A stretch of DNA of 64,000 nt from Symmetrospora coprosmae (GCA_008802785.1 VUYT01000042.1:50359-114358), one strand, 5' to 3'. Shown: positions 10,784 to 25,466, counted from the first letter of the stretch. The notes: generated from the letters alone by a model not told the origin. Program-made: numbers and translations.

Positions 10784-11203
10784 ACGGAACATGATTGCCC
10801 TCGGACAACTCTTAACGACATACCCAAGTCTGCTCGACCGGTCGTCCTCACTCGGTCGCCGCTCCGTACTTTTCCTCGTCGTCCTCCTTCATCGTTGTTG
10901 TTCTGTCTCCCCCTTCCCGAATGGTGCTCGCGGCCTCGAAGCCACAAGTGTATCGCCTCCGTGGTCTTTCCCACCCTCGTAGATAACGCTCTGCAAGGCT
11001 AGTGGTGCCTTATCGTAGTGTGGTACCTGTTCAGAGAGAGAGGGAGGCGTTCCTGATTTTGCCACTGTCCGGCGCGCTTTTGCGGTGACGGAGATTGGGC
11101 CTCGACCATGTGAAGCGAGCGAGCGTCATGCGCTGTCTGCTCTGTTGCTTCCAATCAACTCCAAACTGCTATTCGCCAGCAGCACATTATCAGTATTGCA
11201 GCA
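10784..11203. other. Intergenic between paralogue B and ferrochelatase
   Basis: A 420-nt same-strand gap holding the 3' UTR of paralogue B and the promoter of the ferrochelatase gene. No RNA gene, repeat or conserved motif was recognised. Confidence 0.6.
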
Positions 11204-12925
<1,722 letters not shown>

Positions 12926-13042
12926 TAGTTCTACACACGGCTCACTTCGATCATTATTGTTGTCCAGCGTCTAGCTTCAAAGCACATAGCAATCAATGGT
13001 ACCCCGACGTCCTGCAGGTCTACCCGAACAGACCCATTCTCA

Positions 13043-14570
13043 TTACCGCACCTTCTCCGCCTGCATAAGTCGCATCACCGATTCCCACACAAAGAGAGCG
13101 GCACCGTTCTGTAGCCGATAGTGTGCATGTCAGCGTGGAGGGTACATCGATGGCTCTTTAGCGGCTTCGCTCACTGTAGGGAAAGCGCGCAAGATGCATG
13201 GCACGAAGCCGCGGTAGACGGCTTTCACTCCGCCCTCTGCCCATATTGAATGGGCAGCTGAACGCCATGTTGGGTACTTGGGACTCGCAATGGAATCCGC
13301 CATCATTCGATTCTTGACATTGTCGAATGGAAACGCCAGGCACCAGAAGAGAGCTGGAAGACGGACCAGGATTAGCGGTAGCTCCAGAAGTGCCCATCCG
13401 CATGGTGGACAACTCACTGGATGTCGTGCCTCCAGCGATAAAATTGGCCGTGCCGACTGGCAACCTCGGGCCAAAGCTCCCATCGTTACGCGTCACCTCC
13501 TTCTGCCAGTACCGCATCTCGACGTCGTATGCGCCGAACATGACTCCAAACCACATGCGCTGCAGCATGGTCCCGCCGACAGCGTGCCAGAACCCCAGAA
13601 TCCCATTCTGGTGATAGATGAGCTTTGCGAAGCCGAGGGGCGAGTAGTGCGCAGGACCGGTTGATGTCTTTGCTGAGTTGAAGAGGGTGAGAGGCGTCGT
13701 CGGTTGCAGCTGCATCTGGAGCTTGACCTTGACGAGTTCTACCGGTGTTGCGGCAACTGCCACAGTCAGACCCGCAAGGACGCCAGCTGCCTGCAGAGGG
13801 AGCGGCCGAGCGTGTCAGACACGAACGCTCCAATCGAGAACAGGCACTGCTCACCGCATGGCCTGGCACGCTTAGCTTGGGAATAGTTCCAGGTGCATCG
13901 CTTGCCGATAATGGTCGGACTAGAGGAGTGTGTTTTGCTAGCAGGAGACGATAGTTGTGCTAGACAAAAGGGGCGACAGATCTCAGCTTCTGGTCCCATC
14001 GGCAGTCGCGTGTGCCCGCTTACAAGCGAACCAAGGAGGATGGCGTCCGTCACAGCCCATCCTACGGCTGCGTGGGGCGAAGACAAGCATCTCTCGGGCA
14101 TCAGCACATCAGTTCCATGAAGGAATATAGCCAGAAGAGCTCTGGACCAGCTCACCCGGCGGGCTGGCGCCTTTGTAGAGCGATCTCAAGCCTTCTGTCT
14201 GGACGACGGCTTTCGTACACTGCCACGGTCCTCCATATGTGCCTGGTGTGGAGCACTGCATGCGCGTCTTGATGGTATCTGTGCACTCCACGAAGGAAGA
14301 CGTCAGTGGGATGCGAGCGCTGGGGGTAATGAAAGCACGCGCACCGAAAGGATGACCGACAGTGAGCTTGGTCAGACCTGATGCAGTCCCCGCTGCAAAG
14401 CCTTTCAAGCGTTCGCGCGCAGAAGTCCGCATTTTGGGCGGTGGTTCGTCCGATGGTGGAACGGCATCGGAGGCACCGGACGACGAGGCTGGCGGATGTG
14501 GAAGTAAAGCTGCACCAGGCGAGAGAGAAGGACCGGTGGACGTGGATGGCAGTGAAGTGGAGGAGGACAT
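13043..14570 (-). CDS. Mitochondrial carrier family (SLC25) transporter
   Basis: Three repeat signatures are visible after splicing: HPFDTIKTRMQ, TPVELVKVKLQMQ and FPFDNVKNRMM. These are the P-x-[DE]-x-x-[KR] motifs of the three SLC25 repeats in the inner membrane. The start chosen is ATG at 14570; there is no better in-frame ATG upstream. It is followed by about 45 Ser/Pro-rich residues before the first helix (GFAAGTASGLTKLTVGHPF). Other exons give GWAVTDAILLGSL joined to HNYRLLLAKHTPLVRPLSAS, and GVMFGAYDVEMRYWQ. The stop is TAA at 13043-13045. The gene is convergent with ferrochelatase, 117 nt apart. The substrate cannot be read from the sequence; amino-acid-type carriers are one possibility. 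Confidence 0.88.
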
Positions 14571-15047
14571 TTGCTTTGTAGCCCCGCAAGTGCTGCCCTC
14601 GATTTTAAGAGCAACGCGATCGCAAAGCTGGTCCGCCTGAAATCGGTTCAACGTGATGCTTTTCTGCTAGACCAGAGGAACCGAGGACGGATAGGAAAGA
14701 AAGTCAAGGCCGACTCGGCGTGTGGAGCAAGATCAATCGCGCAAAGTGAGTTAGGCAGAGAGGCGAAACTCCATCTCGAAAAGCGGAGCTCTCGACACCG
14801 CCGGAGCATGTCCGGCCTCTATCACCGAAGGCCGAAAGACCGCGTCAGCCAAAGGCCCAGGCTGGCAGACTGCCGCTGATTGACTACTATATAATGCATT
14901 GCATCGGTTTCACCAACTCGTACAGTGCAGTGCCCTACAACCTGTTGCACATAGGATAATGGCGATGCCTCCTCCTACGCAGCCTGGAGGCTGCGATATC
15001 GGCGGGTGGGATCGCACGGCCTGCAGTAATAGCGCAGGATGCTCCGC
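14571..15047. other. Intergenic upstream of the carrier gene and downstream of CK2 alpha
   Basis: A 477-nt gap between two minus-strand genes, so it holds the carrier promoter and the CK2 alpha 3' UTR. A TATATAAT stretch at 14888-14895 lies about 320 nt from the carrier start and could be a TATA element. Nothing else was recognised. Confidence 0.5.
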
Positions 15048-16885
15048 TCACGCGTCCTGTCCTGCCTCTATGCTTTGCGCACTGGCGGCCGATGTAGGGC
15101 TGAGAGCAGCGTTGTTGGCCTCGTTCCTTCTGACGGGTTCTGGCAGACATGCGCGGGCACGGGCATTAGCTGGGCGCTCGCTTCATACGACATGAGAATA
15201 CAAGTCAGAGCGGATGCCTGCTCACCAAAGTACGCGTGCGCCATTGCCTCCTGTGCCGTGAGTCGCTCCTGGTGGTCGTACCTGAGGAGCTTGTCGAGAA
15301 AGTCGATGGCCTCGTTCGAGATGAAGCGCTGATTCTCGCTCGTGATGAACCGGCTCCACGGCTTGCGCTGGTACCGTCCGAGGATGTCGTCGTACTGCGC
15401 GTCGAGGTCGATATCGTATTTCTCGAGGTAGGCGTACAGCTCGTCCGTCCCGAGCACCTTCGTGATTTTGACCAGCTGGTCGTAGTTGTCGTGGCCGTGA
15501 AAGAAAGGCTCCTTGCGGAAGATCTACCGACGATCACAGGCATTAGCTCTGAAAGCGAGCTCGACCAAACGCGCAAGGCAGCAGAGCCTACCATGGAGGC
15601 GAACATGCAGCCCAAACTCCACATGTCGAGCGAGTAGTCGTACTCCTGGAAGTCAACCAGCAGTTCTGGACCTTTGAAGTAACGGGAGGCGACGCGGACG
15701 TTGTACTCGGTGTTGGGGTGGTAGAACTCGGCCAGACCCCAGTCGATAAGGCGCAGCTGCGGAAGGTCAACTAAGCTACCTTCGAGCATGCGGCATGGAA
15801 GCGCTGAGGAGTTCCCGATATACACACCTTCCTCTGCTCGTGGTCAATCATCACGTTGTGCGGCTTGACGTCTCGGTGCATGATGCCGCGCGAATGGCAG
15901 AAGTCGAGCGCTTTGAGCAGCTCAAAGATGTAGTATCGCACGTCGTAGTCGCTGAATTTCGGGTAGAGGACCTTGAAGTCGGTGTTGTTGACGTACTCGA
16001 AGACAATGGAGGGTGTTTTAGACTACATTGTTGGGATAGGAGGATCAAAGCAGGATCAGCCACAAGCTCGCAAGCAGAGGGAAGGGGGCGCAGACTGTGG
16101 CGAAGGCTGAGTGCCGGGTATGAGAGAGGCATGATTTGGCAGGCACCGACAGCTCTGGAGCTTTGCTCAAGTGTGCCCGAAACACCCCTACCCCAACCCA
16201 TGGCCACCGTCACCCTCGCTTTCAATGCGCAAGAATGCCGCTCACCTGAGGATCGCGGACGACGTCGAGCAGAGCGATTACGTTTGGCCCTCCTGCGAGG
16301 TTCTGCAGGATCTTGATCTCCCTCTTGATCTTCTTCTTCTTTACGGGCTTAAGGACCTTGATGACGCACTTGTCGTCCGAGAGCGTGTTGACCCCTTCAA
16401 AGACCTCCGAGTACTTGCCACGCCCGACCTTTCGCAGGATCTCGTAGTTGTCTTGCTGCCTTTTGGGAGAAGTAAGCAGGCAGGCAGGCAGGGCCGTCAG
16501 CTTGGTCGGCGAAGCGGGGGGCCGCCAGGAGCGGATTACGAGCTCCCGTCTGGCCGGCCTGTCGCGCCAGCGCTTCCTCTTTGTCGAGAGGGCTGGATCG
16601 CAGCGACAAACGCAGCGCATCGCAGTGCAGTGCATAGAGCTCGCCGCTGGCACGACATGACAGGACCTGACGGAAGTGACGCAAGGTCGCGCCCGCAAAA
16701 CTCACCCCCAGGAGACCATCAAGTTGTCTGGTGCGGCGAGAAGGGCGAGGACAAGAAGCCATCAGCTTTCCGTGACGTTCAGATGGAGACACGATATCCT
16801 CCAACGCACCATAGTCCCACCATCCTCGCCCGAATTTGTCGTTGACGCCTGGGTAGACCCTCGCCTGCGAGCGTCCGGCCGGCAT
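15048..16885 (-). CDS. CKA1: Casein kinase II catalytic subunit alpha
   Basis: An acidophilic Ser/Thr kinase of nucleus and cytosol. Spliced product: [18 protein letters not shown], then a 22-nt exon (16706-16727) giving DNLMVSWG, then [20 protein letters not shown] with the Gly-rich loop. CK2 hallmarks follow: the basic stretch [15 protein letters not shown], catalytic [15 protein letters not shown] in place of DFG ([12 protein letters not shown]), and [20 protein letters not shown]. The C-lobe ends in [10 protein letters not shown] and a last exon supplies [19 protein letters not shown]; the stop is TGA at 15048-15050. The ATG at 16885 gives a normal-length N-terminus. It shares a 363-nt divergent promoter with the nucleoporin gene. 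Confidence 0.96.
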
Positions 16886-17248
16886 GGTGTGTCTCGTCTC
16901 CTCCTTGCCTGTCCCTGGTCCCGACACGATACGAGCAGAGCAGGCGTCGTCCTTCGTATATACGCGCCAGAGTGCAGAATCCCTTGCTTCTGCTGCCTGC
17001 TGCCGTGCTGACGCTGACGCTGATGCTTGTCGCTGGATTCAAAGAGGGAGGGAGGGAGGACGGGGGAGCAGCCAGCCAGGGGCAGCGAGAGGGCAGGGCA
17101 GGCGGAGTGAGCAGCATGGCCATCACAGTACAGCTCCTCCTCTTTCCTCTCTAGCAGAGCATATACTGTGCACGCAACAGCGCGGAAGGACAGGGCAGCA
17201 ATAGCAGGGGAGGGAACGACGCATTTGCAGAAGCAGCCGGTCCCCGCC
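16886..17248. promoter_or_regulatory. Bidirectional promoter region between CK2 alpha and nucleoporin
   Basis: Only 363 nt separate the two divergent ATG codons, so both promoters and 5' UTRs lie here. A TATATA stretch at about 16957-16962 and a purine-rich tract (GGGAGGGAGGGAGG, about 17046-17060) are the visible features. No specific factor site is claimed. Confidence 0.5.
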
Positions 17249-20200
17249 ATGTCGGGCAACCAGCAGGTGCAGCAGCGGCCGTCCTCCTCGGAGCAGCAAG
17301 GGCAAGGGCAGCAAGGGCAGTCCAGCGCGTCCAGCGGACAGGCCTCAGAGGGACAGCAGCAGCAACAGCAACAGCAACAGAAGGAGGATCCACACTTTGC
17401 TCGTCTGGCGTCGGCCTCCAGCGTGCTCAGCAATCGCATCAGTCAGGATGCCAAAGTCGAGCAGGCGACCGAACTGAGCGAGGTCCTGAACTGTCAGTTC
17501 TTTCGGTCGGAGCAGGCTGGGAGAGACGCCCACGAGGTAGCTATACATGCTGACGCCCTTCCATCTCGTCCTCTCCCCTCCAGCAAGCGCGTCGGGAGAC
17601 TATGTGTTGCCCCACAACGCTGCATGGCAGCCGTTCGTGAAGAGCAGGACAATCAACCTGCCAGACGCGCTCTTTGAAGAGTACAACCGTGAGTGCGGGG
17701 CACACCTCGCCGGAGCCTCACGGCCTGACACTGTGCCTTCGTGCAATCGTGCACATGCGCAGTCCTCGAATGCCGTTGCTACATGGGCCTGTTCCCCGAG
17801 ATTGAGCGAGCATGGATCACCGTCGACCACCGGCTGTTTCTGTGGGACTACCAGGATGGGTAGGCAGGAGCAACAGCCTTCATGCACTGGACCTGCTGCT
17901 GATATTCTCTGCTTTGTGTTTCAGCTCCGGCTTCACTTCTTTCGAAGAGATTCAGGACGTCATCGTTGGCGTAGCTCTCGTCCGCCCAAAACCAGGTATG
18001 ACCATCAGACGCGCGTCCGCGGTCGCTCGCGTCATGCTCACAACTCTTCCTTCTCATAGGCATCTTCATCGATTCAATCACCCATCTTCTCGCCATCTCG
18101 ACGCCTCTGGCTCTGCATCTCATCGGTCTGTCGTACATCCCAGCTTCGTCGTCGAAATCCGGCAAAGCGTCCTTCCAGCTGTACATCCTCGACCTAAAAA
18201 TTCCAACGGGCGATGGACGATCCATCACCAACATTGTCGGTACCCCTTCAGGACGCATCTTTGGCTGCTCGACCGGGTCGGGCAACAACGCGAGCGGATC
18301 TGGCGCCATTGGAGATGCGGGAGAGCTGTACGAGGTCATCTATAACTCAAAGGAAGGGCTGTTCAGCAAGAAATGCTACCTCGTCAACCTCAGCACGGGA
18401 GGGAGCATAGCGGGAGCATCCTGGATCGTGCCCTCCTTCCTCCGCTCATCCGGAGACCCCAATAACGGCAACCACATTGTGCAGCTGTGTCTGGATCCTG
18501 AGCGTGAGCTGCTGTACACTCGGACGCGCAACAACATCATCGAGCTGTGGAACGTGCAAAAGGGGAAGAACGAGAGGGTGGCCAGCGTCAAGGATGTGCG
18601 GCGGCAGGCAGGCATGCTCTGCCCTGGCTCTCCATTGCTGGGCAGCAGCAGCAATCCGAGCGCTGGAAGCGGAAGCAACTTTGACATTGTCGGAATGGAG
18701 ATCATCAATCAGAAGGAAGGCAAGGGGATCGGGCTGGTCTGCATCACGGGAAGCGGCGTGCGCCTCTACTTTACGCATCAGCGGGGCGGCCTACGTGGCT
18801 ACAACAGCGGCGGCAGTCAGGGCGTGCAGGCGCCAGTGTGCCTCGAGCTTGTGCACGTCCGCTTGCCTCCGAATCTTCAACAGCAGCAGCAACAGCAGCA
18901 ATCCCAGGGTAGCTACGCCCCAAGCAACGGCAACAACATCTCGATCTCCTGCGTGCCCAGCTCAGGCGGTGGTTTCTTCCTAGCTGCCAATACCGTCACA
19001 GACGACACGGATGTTCTCCTCCTCTTCTCGCCGGACATTGGCCGCATCGCGACAGCATCGCTCACTGGCGGGCGCACGGCACTGGTCGAAGTGGCGGGGC
19101 AGATCCCGATTGAAGGACGGACGTGGGCAGTAGCGGAGACGAGCACGTCGCCCGGCTTTGCGCCCACCGGACAGCAGTACCCCGCCAATGAGCTCAAAGC
19201 CGAGCTCGCGAGCGTGGGCAGGCGGGGCAAGCGCGAGTTCCTTTTCCTTACGAACATGGGTATGCACGTCGTCTCGCGGCAAAGGCCTGTCGACACGCTG
19301 CTCCAGTTACTGGACACCGCGCCAGGATCAGGGCGGGATGCGGAACTCGCAGCGTTTGCAGAGACGTAAGCTTCTGCAATGCCAGCAGAGCTTCGCTGTG
19401 CTCGTTGGATAAGACACTCACTACGTCCTCCCTTCAGATACGGTCGCAACGAGACATGCAGCATGCTCCTGGCCATCCTCGCCTCCTCCGCTGCGGTATT
19501 TGGCGACCAGACTGCCAACCCGGCGAGCTACAGCGGAGAGGTGCGCAATACTGCCAGAAGAGCATTCTTCGAGATTGGGGGCCGAGCCATGGGCGTACAG
19601 CGAGGATTGCAGGGTGAGCTGAAGCGACATATTGCTTTGGAGACGACGTCGGCTTAGCACTATATATGCTGCGCAGTCCCGACTGGAGCGGCGACTACCA
19701 GCGAAGGCAAGGTCATTCTGAGCGGACGCCATGAAGGTCTCGCCATCTACTTCAGCAGGATCGTCAGTTCGCTGATGAGCAGCAAGATTGTCGTGCCTGC
19801 GTGAGTTTCCCAGTCCCGCTACAGCGATCCGCACCCAAGCGAAGAGTGTCCTTTTGAAACTGTTGCCATTCACGCGGTCATCAGGACAACGCCGCAAAAT
19901 CCGTTCAGGGTCGATAGCAATCTACCGGACAGCTTGCTGATGAAGGTTCAGCGAGACCTTAGCAACCTGCGAAACTTGCTAGAGGCGGATCAGCAGCTCT
20001 TTGCTCTTATCGGTGATCAGTGGAGCGGACGGAGCGAGGTCGAAGCAGCAGAGGTGAGCATTTGGCTGAGGTTGCCATTGCGCACAGAACCAATGCTGAG
20101 CCAGATCCACGGTCTTGGCCTGCAGGCGGAACAAGCGTCTGTCAATGCGCTTCGCGGGCTGCTAGTCCAGTCCATCGAAGCCATCTCATTCGTCCTCCTC

Positions 20201-22320
20201 CTCATCGATTACAAGCTTCCAGAAGTCGTTACATCGTGAGCGTGGTTTCTCGTGCAGCCATGGGTAGACAAGAGCGCTGAGCCCGCTTTTGTGCAGATGT
20301 CCTACGGATCTCGCCAAGACCCTGGTGGACATGACATATGCGGACCTATTGACGACCAGCAAAGGGCGCGACATTGCCCGGTCACTCGTGTCAGCCATCA
20401 TTAACATTCAGATCGGCCAGAATTTGAGCGTCGATGCTATATCGGACGTGCTTCAGCAGCGCTGTGGCAGCTTCTGCTCCGCCGATGATGTATTGCTGTA
20501 CAAGGTGCGCGGCCCTTGTAGGCTCTCGCTACACCGGCGCAACTGACGTTGCACACGCCCATCAGGCCATCGAGAGCATTCGCAAAGCCAAGTCGGGTCC
20601 GCCTTCAGAACGGACATCAAGCCTGCGCGAGTCCCTGCGGTTGTTCCAGAAGGCTTCCTCGCATCTGTCGTCCTCCAAGTTGAGCGAGGTCGTGCAAGAG
20701 TACAATTCGCTGCGCTTCCAGACTGGCGCCATCGACCTTGCGCTCACTTGCGCCGATTCGTGGGACTCGGAGGAGCGAGGCCTGTCATGGTGGAGAGACG
20801 GCAGTCCCAAGAACGACAGCCGGGCACCCAGCTGGGAACCCCGCAAGTTCTGCTATGATCGCGTCCTCGAGACGCTGCAGAGCGCAGACGACCTCCTCAA
20901 CTCGGCCATCGAGAGCAACGGGCGCGAAGGCGGTGTGTCAACGGGCGAAGCAGACGGGATCCGATCGAATGCCTACTCGCGCGCGCTTGCATGCAACACG
21001 GACGCCCTGCACTTTGCTCTTTACGATTGGCACCTTGAGCGCCGGCTCACGGACCAGCTGCTCGAGGTTCGGGCCAGCACGCACTCGAGTGGAGACGATT
21101 ACCTCGAGCAGTACCTGCTGCGCGAGCCTGTCTCGCTCGAGAGGTACGACCTGCTCTGGCAGTACTACGCGCGGCATTACCAACACAGCAAGGCCGCATC
21201 GGTCCTGGCGACACTTGCCGAGAGCACCGAGTTCCCAACCGGGTCCATCTCGCTCAACAAGCGCCTAGAGTACCTCAGCCTCGCGAGCAGTAACGCGAAA
21301 TCGCAGTTCCCGAACCCAGGTATCCGGCAGGACATCATTGGCTTCCTCACGGAGCTCGATGAGAAGCTCGAGGTGGGAACGGTACAGGTTGAGATATTCC
21401 GGCAAATCGAGGAGCTCCCCTCGGGCGCCATCGAGGATCGCCAGCGGGACGCGCTGCTCAAACGCCTCGAGGAACGCCTGTTCAGCATATCGGAGCTGTA
21501 TGCAGAGTTCGCCGAACCTCTCCACCTTCATGAAGTCATGCTTCTGATCTTTCACGTCTCGGACCACCGCGATGAGGAGCATATTGCGAGGACGTGGGAG
21601 GCGCTCATCGACCACGGTGCGTGTCTGCCATTGGTGTACAGGCGATACTGCTGAGCTTCCGCTGACGGACACGGTTCACCCTCGCACTGCAGTCATTCAA
21701 GATTCGTCGTCGGACACGGAAGCTACGCGCACGCTGTCTGGCAAGCTCACGATGCTGGCTCGGCGATTCTACCCGTCAGATGTGGCGTTGCCGTTACGTG
21801 AGTGGATTGCCCGTCGAATAGCGTGCTCGTGCAGCCGGACTGACTCTAAGATGCCCGCTTTCCATTTGCAGCGAGCATCGTCTCCATTCTAGAAAGCTGG
21901 AACCTCGACCAGCGCAACGCTGCGGCTGCTGCGAAGGAAGGGCCAGCGGACGGCGATAGCAGCACCGCCACAGATCTTGCAGCGTGGGTTCCAGTCTCTT
22001 TGCGAGACGGTGGAGTCCCCTACGAGCTCCTCTTTGGAGTGTACGATGCGCTCTACTCCTCTCGGCTGCCTCCCTTCAGCTCGGCGAGCGTGGCGATATC
22101 TGCACTCCTGCCGAGCCTGTGCAGCATCCTGTCCGCCTGGCTGAAGGAGCTCACTATGCAGGGATATAGCAGCAACGGAGGCATGTCGGTCTTTCCGGCA
22201 AACGACGTCGAGCATGCTGTCGGTCGATACCTAGCGGACAGCGCGGGCGGGAGCGGGGTCAAGGCGAGCACGAGGGAGAAGCTGCAAGAGGTGCAGAGGG
22301 AGATTCGCAGACGGTTCTAG
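17249..22320 (+). CDS. NUP170: Nuclear pore inner-ring nucleoporin, Nup155/Nup170 family
   Basis: A scaffold nucleoporin of the inner ring that contacts membrane and linker nucleoporins. The start at 17249 opens a Gln/Ser-rich N-terminus with a long Gln run. The conserved beta-propeller entry follows (WQPFVKSRTINLPDALFEEY, ECRCYMGLFPEIERAWITVD, HRLFLWDYQDG, FEEIQDVIVGVALVRPKPG). The large exon at about 18060-19366 carries the propeller and poly-Gln/Asn-rich loops. The second half is the helical solenoid in several exons, including LERYDLLWQYYARHYQHSKA, LEYLSLASSNAKSQ and VPYELLFGVYDALYSSRLPP. It ends with EIRRRF and TAG at 22318-22320. Overall size (near 1,400 residues) fits the family. A small exon after the Gln-rich segment has ambiguous borders (17490-17585). 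Confidence 0.93.
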
Positions 22321-22985
22321 GGGTGATGTACTGTGGCTCTAACCTGCTCTTAATGCTGGAAAGTTATAGCCGAGCTGTCTGACCGTTGAAAGGAACCGCT
22401 ACGAGGAGGCGAATGATGGCAAGGCTGCTCAGCTCGACGCTTTAGCATGGTGTGGTGCAGTACCTACTGTACGACACGACACTGACGACCGCCTCCCAGC
22501 TTGTCGAGCTCTGTCGACGTGTCTGACGGCCTCCACGTTGCATGTCGGATCGATCGGATTGTTGCCGCCGGAGGTGTGTGTCACCGCTGCCGCCTCATCA
22601 GGCAAAACACGACGGACAGGCACGGCTCTGAAACTGCGGATTGTCCCTGGCTGTCCCCCTCCACAACCCCATTCACATTCACTTCCTCTTCTGTGCAAGG
22701 TTGTGCTGTGGTACACTGCACTTTACTGCATCTCGTCTCCATCCCGCGCACGGAGCTCTTGGTCGCGCCCTCGCCAGAGAGTCGCAGTCGGCACCCCCGC
22801 CCGCCCCCCAGCCCCAGCCCCAGCCGAACGGAGACCGCCACTGCAGCCCTTTCTTCGCCTCAGCCATAAGTATTCGTAGGACGCAGGGGAGAAGAGGGCA
22901 GGGCAGAGAGGCAGGCCCAGTGACAGTATTGTAGAGGACGCGACACCACCACCTTCCTTTTGAGATTCCTCCCACTGCAAGCGCC
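22321..22985. other. Intergenic between nucleoporin and MIPC synthase
   Basis: A 665-nt gap with the nucleoporin 3' UTR and the promoter of the next gene. It is C-rich near 22790-22830 (repeated CCCCAGC). Open frames on both strands lack recognisable domains. Confidence 0.55.
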
Positions 22986-25163
22986 ATGGGTCGCATCGCC
23001 ATCTGGGCCCTCTCGCTCCTCACGCTCGTGCTTCTGGGCACGATTGCCGTCCTGTCGACGGTGAAGGTAAGCCATCAGCAGGCACCGCGCGGTGCAGGTG
23101 CAGAGCAGATGGTGTAGGACAGTGATTGAAGTGCCTCTCCTTTCCCCCTGTCGCCCCCAGTCCTTTTTCGGCGTCGACTGGACAGACGCCCTGAGCCTTG
23201 CAGAGGTCCAGGCTGCCGGCACGCGCCCCTCGCTCCCTTACAACGGGACTGCTGCAAGCCTGGGCATCCGAGACTGGACAGACGACAAGACGGGCATCAC
23301 TTACGAGTACGAGCGGGTCCCGCGGATACTGCACCAGACATGGAAGAACGATACCCTCCCAGAGCGGTGGGCTGGCTTGTGAGTGGCCGAAGGCGCAGAG
23401 GCGCGGAGATTTGGGTCGCAGCGGCAGCAGGAGGATCGGAGGCGGAAGGGAAGATGGGCAGATACCCCAAGGTGGACGCCTCGTGCCTGATGCCCCTGGC
23501 AACTTCAGGGACGTCGGGTAGTCTACAGACAGCCGCGCAGGCTGCCTCGAAGGCCTGGACACCTTGGTTGCCACCGTGCGGGCCGTGTCCACGTCTCCCA
23601 AGGAGGCAGTCACAGCTACTAAGCACAGTCTCCTGTGCAGGATACTGCGCCTCTCACTCCTGCTGCCAATACTGCTGGTCTCCTTGGCACTCGTAGCGAG
23701 TCTCCGCTCACTCCATCGATCCCCTCATCCCGCAGCTCCGCACAATGTCGAGAGATTCACCCAGATTACAAGCACATGCTCTGGACCGATGCCTCGTCTC
23801 GTGACTTCATTGCGGAGCACTACAGCTGGGTGAGTAACACCCGAGCTCGTGGTGGTCTAGAGACCCGCTGAAGTCGCCTTTTTTTTTGCAGTTCCTCCCG
23901 ACGTTCGAGGGCTATCCGTACAATATTCAGCGAGCGGATGCTATCCGCTATTTCGTTCTGCACAAGTATGGCGGTGTCTACCTCGACCTCGACATTGGCT
24001 GCCGCAAGCCCGTCGACCCGCTCCTTCGGCACCCAGTCATCCTGCCTGCCACAAAGCCCGTTGGCGTTAGCAACGACATGATGACTAGCGAACCTGCTGG
24101 ACCGTTCGTCGACACCGTCATTCATAACTTGATGGCCTTCGACCACACGTACCTATCAGCTTACCCCACGGTCATGTTCAGCAGTCAGTACTGTTATCTT
24201 AGAGCAGCGAGTCAGGGCCGCGATGCAGGCTAACACGGATCTCCAGCCGGACCCATGTTCCTCTCTGCTGTCCTGTCGCTCTGGAACAGCAAAGATGCTC
24301 GGTCCATTGAGCAGGTCCGGATCCTGCCGCAGCCTCTCTACGGCAAGAATATCGACCCGATCCTCGCACCCGACTCGTTCTTCTGGCATTACTACGGCTC
24401 GTCTTGGCACGCCAACGACAGCCAGATCTTCACCTTCCTCGGACAGTTTGGCAGGCAGATCATGAACATCATGACGGTGGTCATCGTTCTCGGCGCGCTG
24501 CGGCTGCTCTGGTCGTACCGCTACACTCTCTTTGGCAAGATCTGCCCGTGCATCGCAGGAGCAGCTCGCTCTCCTCGGGCCGGTGCCATTCGGCTCCCGC
24601 TGCACTCGGGCGATGTCGACTCGCAGCGGGCTTCGCTGTCGGCCTCACGACCTGGCACCCCGCGCCATTCGCACTCAAGGAACACGTCTATCGTCTCTTT
24701 CGCTTCCGGCCCATCGCGCCCTTCTTCACCGCCGCCGAGATTGGCAATCTCGACAGAAACGGCCACCCTCCTTGGCAACGGCACTAGCAACACTGTGCCG
24801 GCGCCTGCTTCGGCAGGCAGCAACTCAGCTCTAGGCCAGCGCGGCTCGATGTTCTTCCTCCCGCTTTGGTATCCCACTTCCTCGTCCTCGAACAGCTCGA
24901 GCCCCTTCACGGCGGCACAGGAGGATGCGCCACCGGCGTACGTCTATAGACCAGTCTCGCCTAACTCGCCGCCCACTGCGGGCGGCGCAGAGCAAGAGCG
25001 CGAGCAACCAGCTACCGGCTGGGCATCCTTCCTGTCCTGGGCGAACCGCGACGGAGCGAGCATAGCTCGGGCACGCTCGCCTAACCCGCGGCCTGACTCG
25101 GACGCGGACGCGATGAGCGTCCACAGCATGCACACAGTCAAGATGGGGAGGTCGTCGTCATAG
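22986..25163 (+). CDS. SUR1: Inositol-phosphoceramide mannosyltransferase catalytic subunit (SUR1/CSH1 type, GT32)
   Basis: Transfers mannose to inositol-phosphoceramide in the Golgi. Exons 22986-23066, 23161-23378, 23736-23829, 23892-24183 and 24247-25163 give 533 residues in one frame. The N-terminus is a signal anchor (IAIWALSLLTLVLLGTIAVL). The GT32 core has RVPRILHQTWKNDTLPERW, HPDYKHMLWTD and RYFVLHKYGGVYLDLDIGCR with the DXD motif, then TGPMFLSAVL, WHYYGSSWH and a second hydrophobic segment (NIMTVVIVLGALRLLW). Beyond that a Ser/Pro-rich cytosolic tail of about 220 residues extends the usual SUR1 length. The second intron (23379-23735, 357 nt) is unusually long here. One intron has an eleven-T run just before its acceptor. 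Confidence 0.9.
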
Positions 25164-25466
25164 AATCGATACCCGTGCTCGTCAGCTGGAGGGCGGGCTG
25201 ACAGGTAGTAATGCGTATGTGTGTGTTGTGCACGCAGAAGTGGCAGTTTGCAGGTAGTTCAGCATCGGTGTTGTGCATCTATGTCATCTCATTTCACAGG
25301 GCCTGCATGTTGTGCTTTGTTACAGGGGGTGCACCAGAACGGCTCCTCCTGTACAATCTCGTGTCGCGCAGACCGTCTCGATAAGCTATGCTCAACACGG
25401 ACCTGAACTTGCGCGTACGCAATGCAGCGATCTCTTCCTTCAAACGTCTGGCTCCCATGCCTGTCA
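25164..25466. other. Convergent 3' intergenic region
   Basis: 303 nt between the stops of the MIPC synthase and the F-box-like gene. It holds both 3' UTRs; no repeat or RNA gene was seen. Confidence 0.55.
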
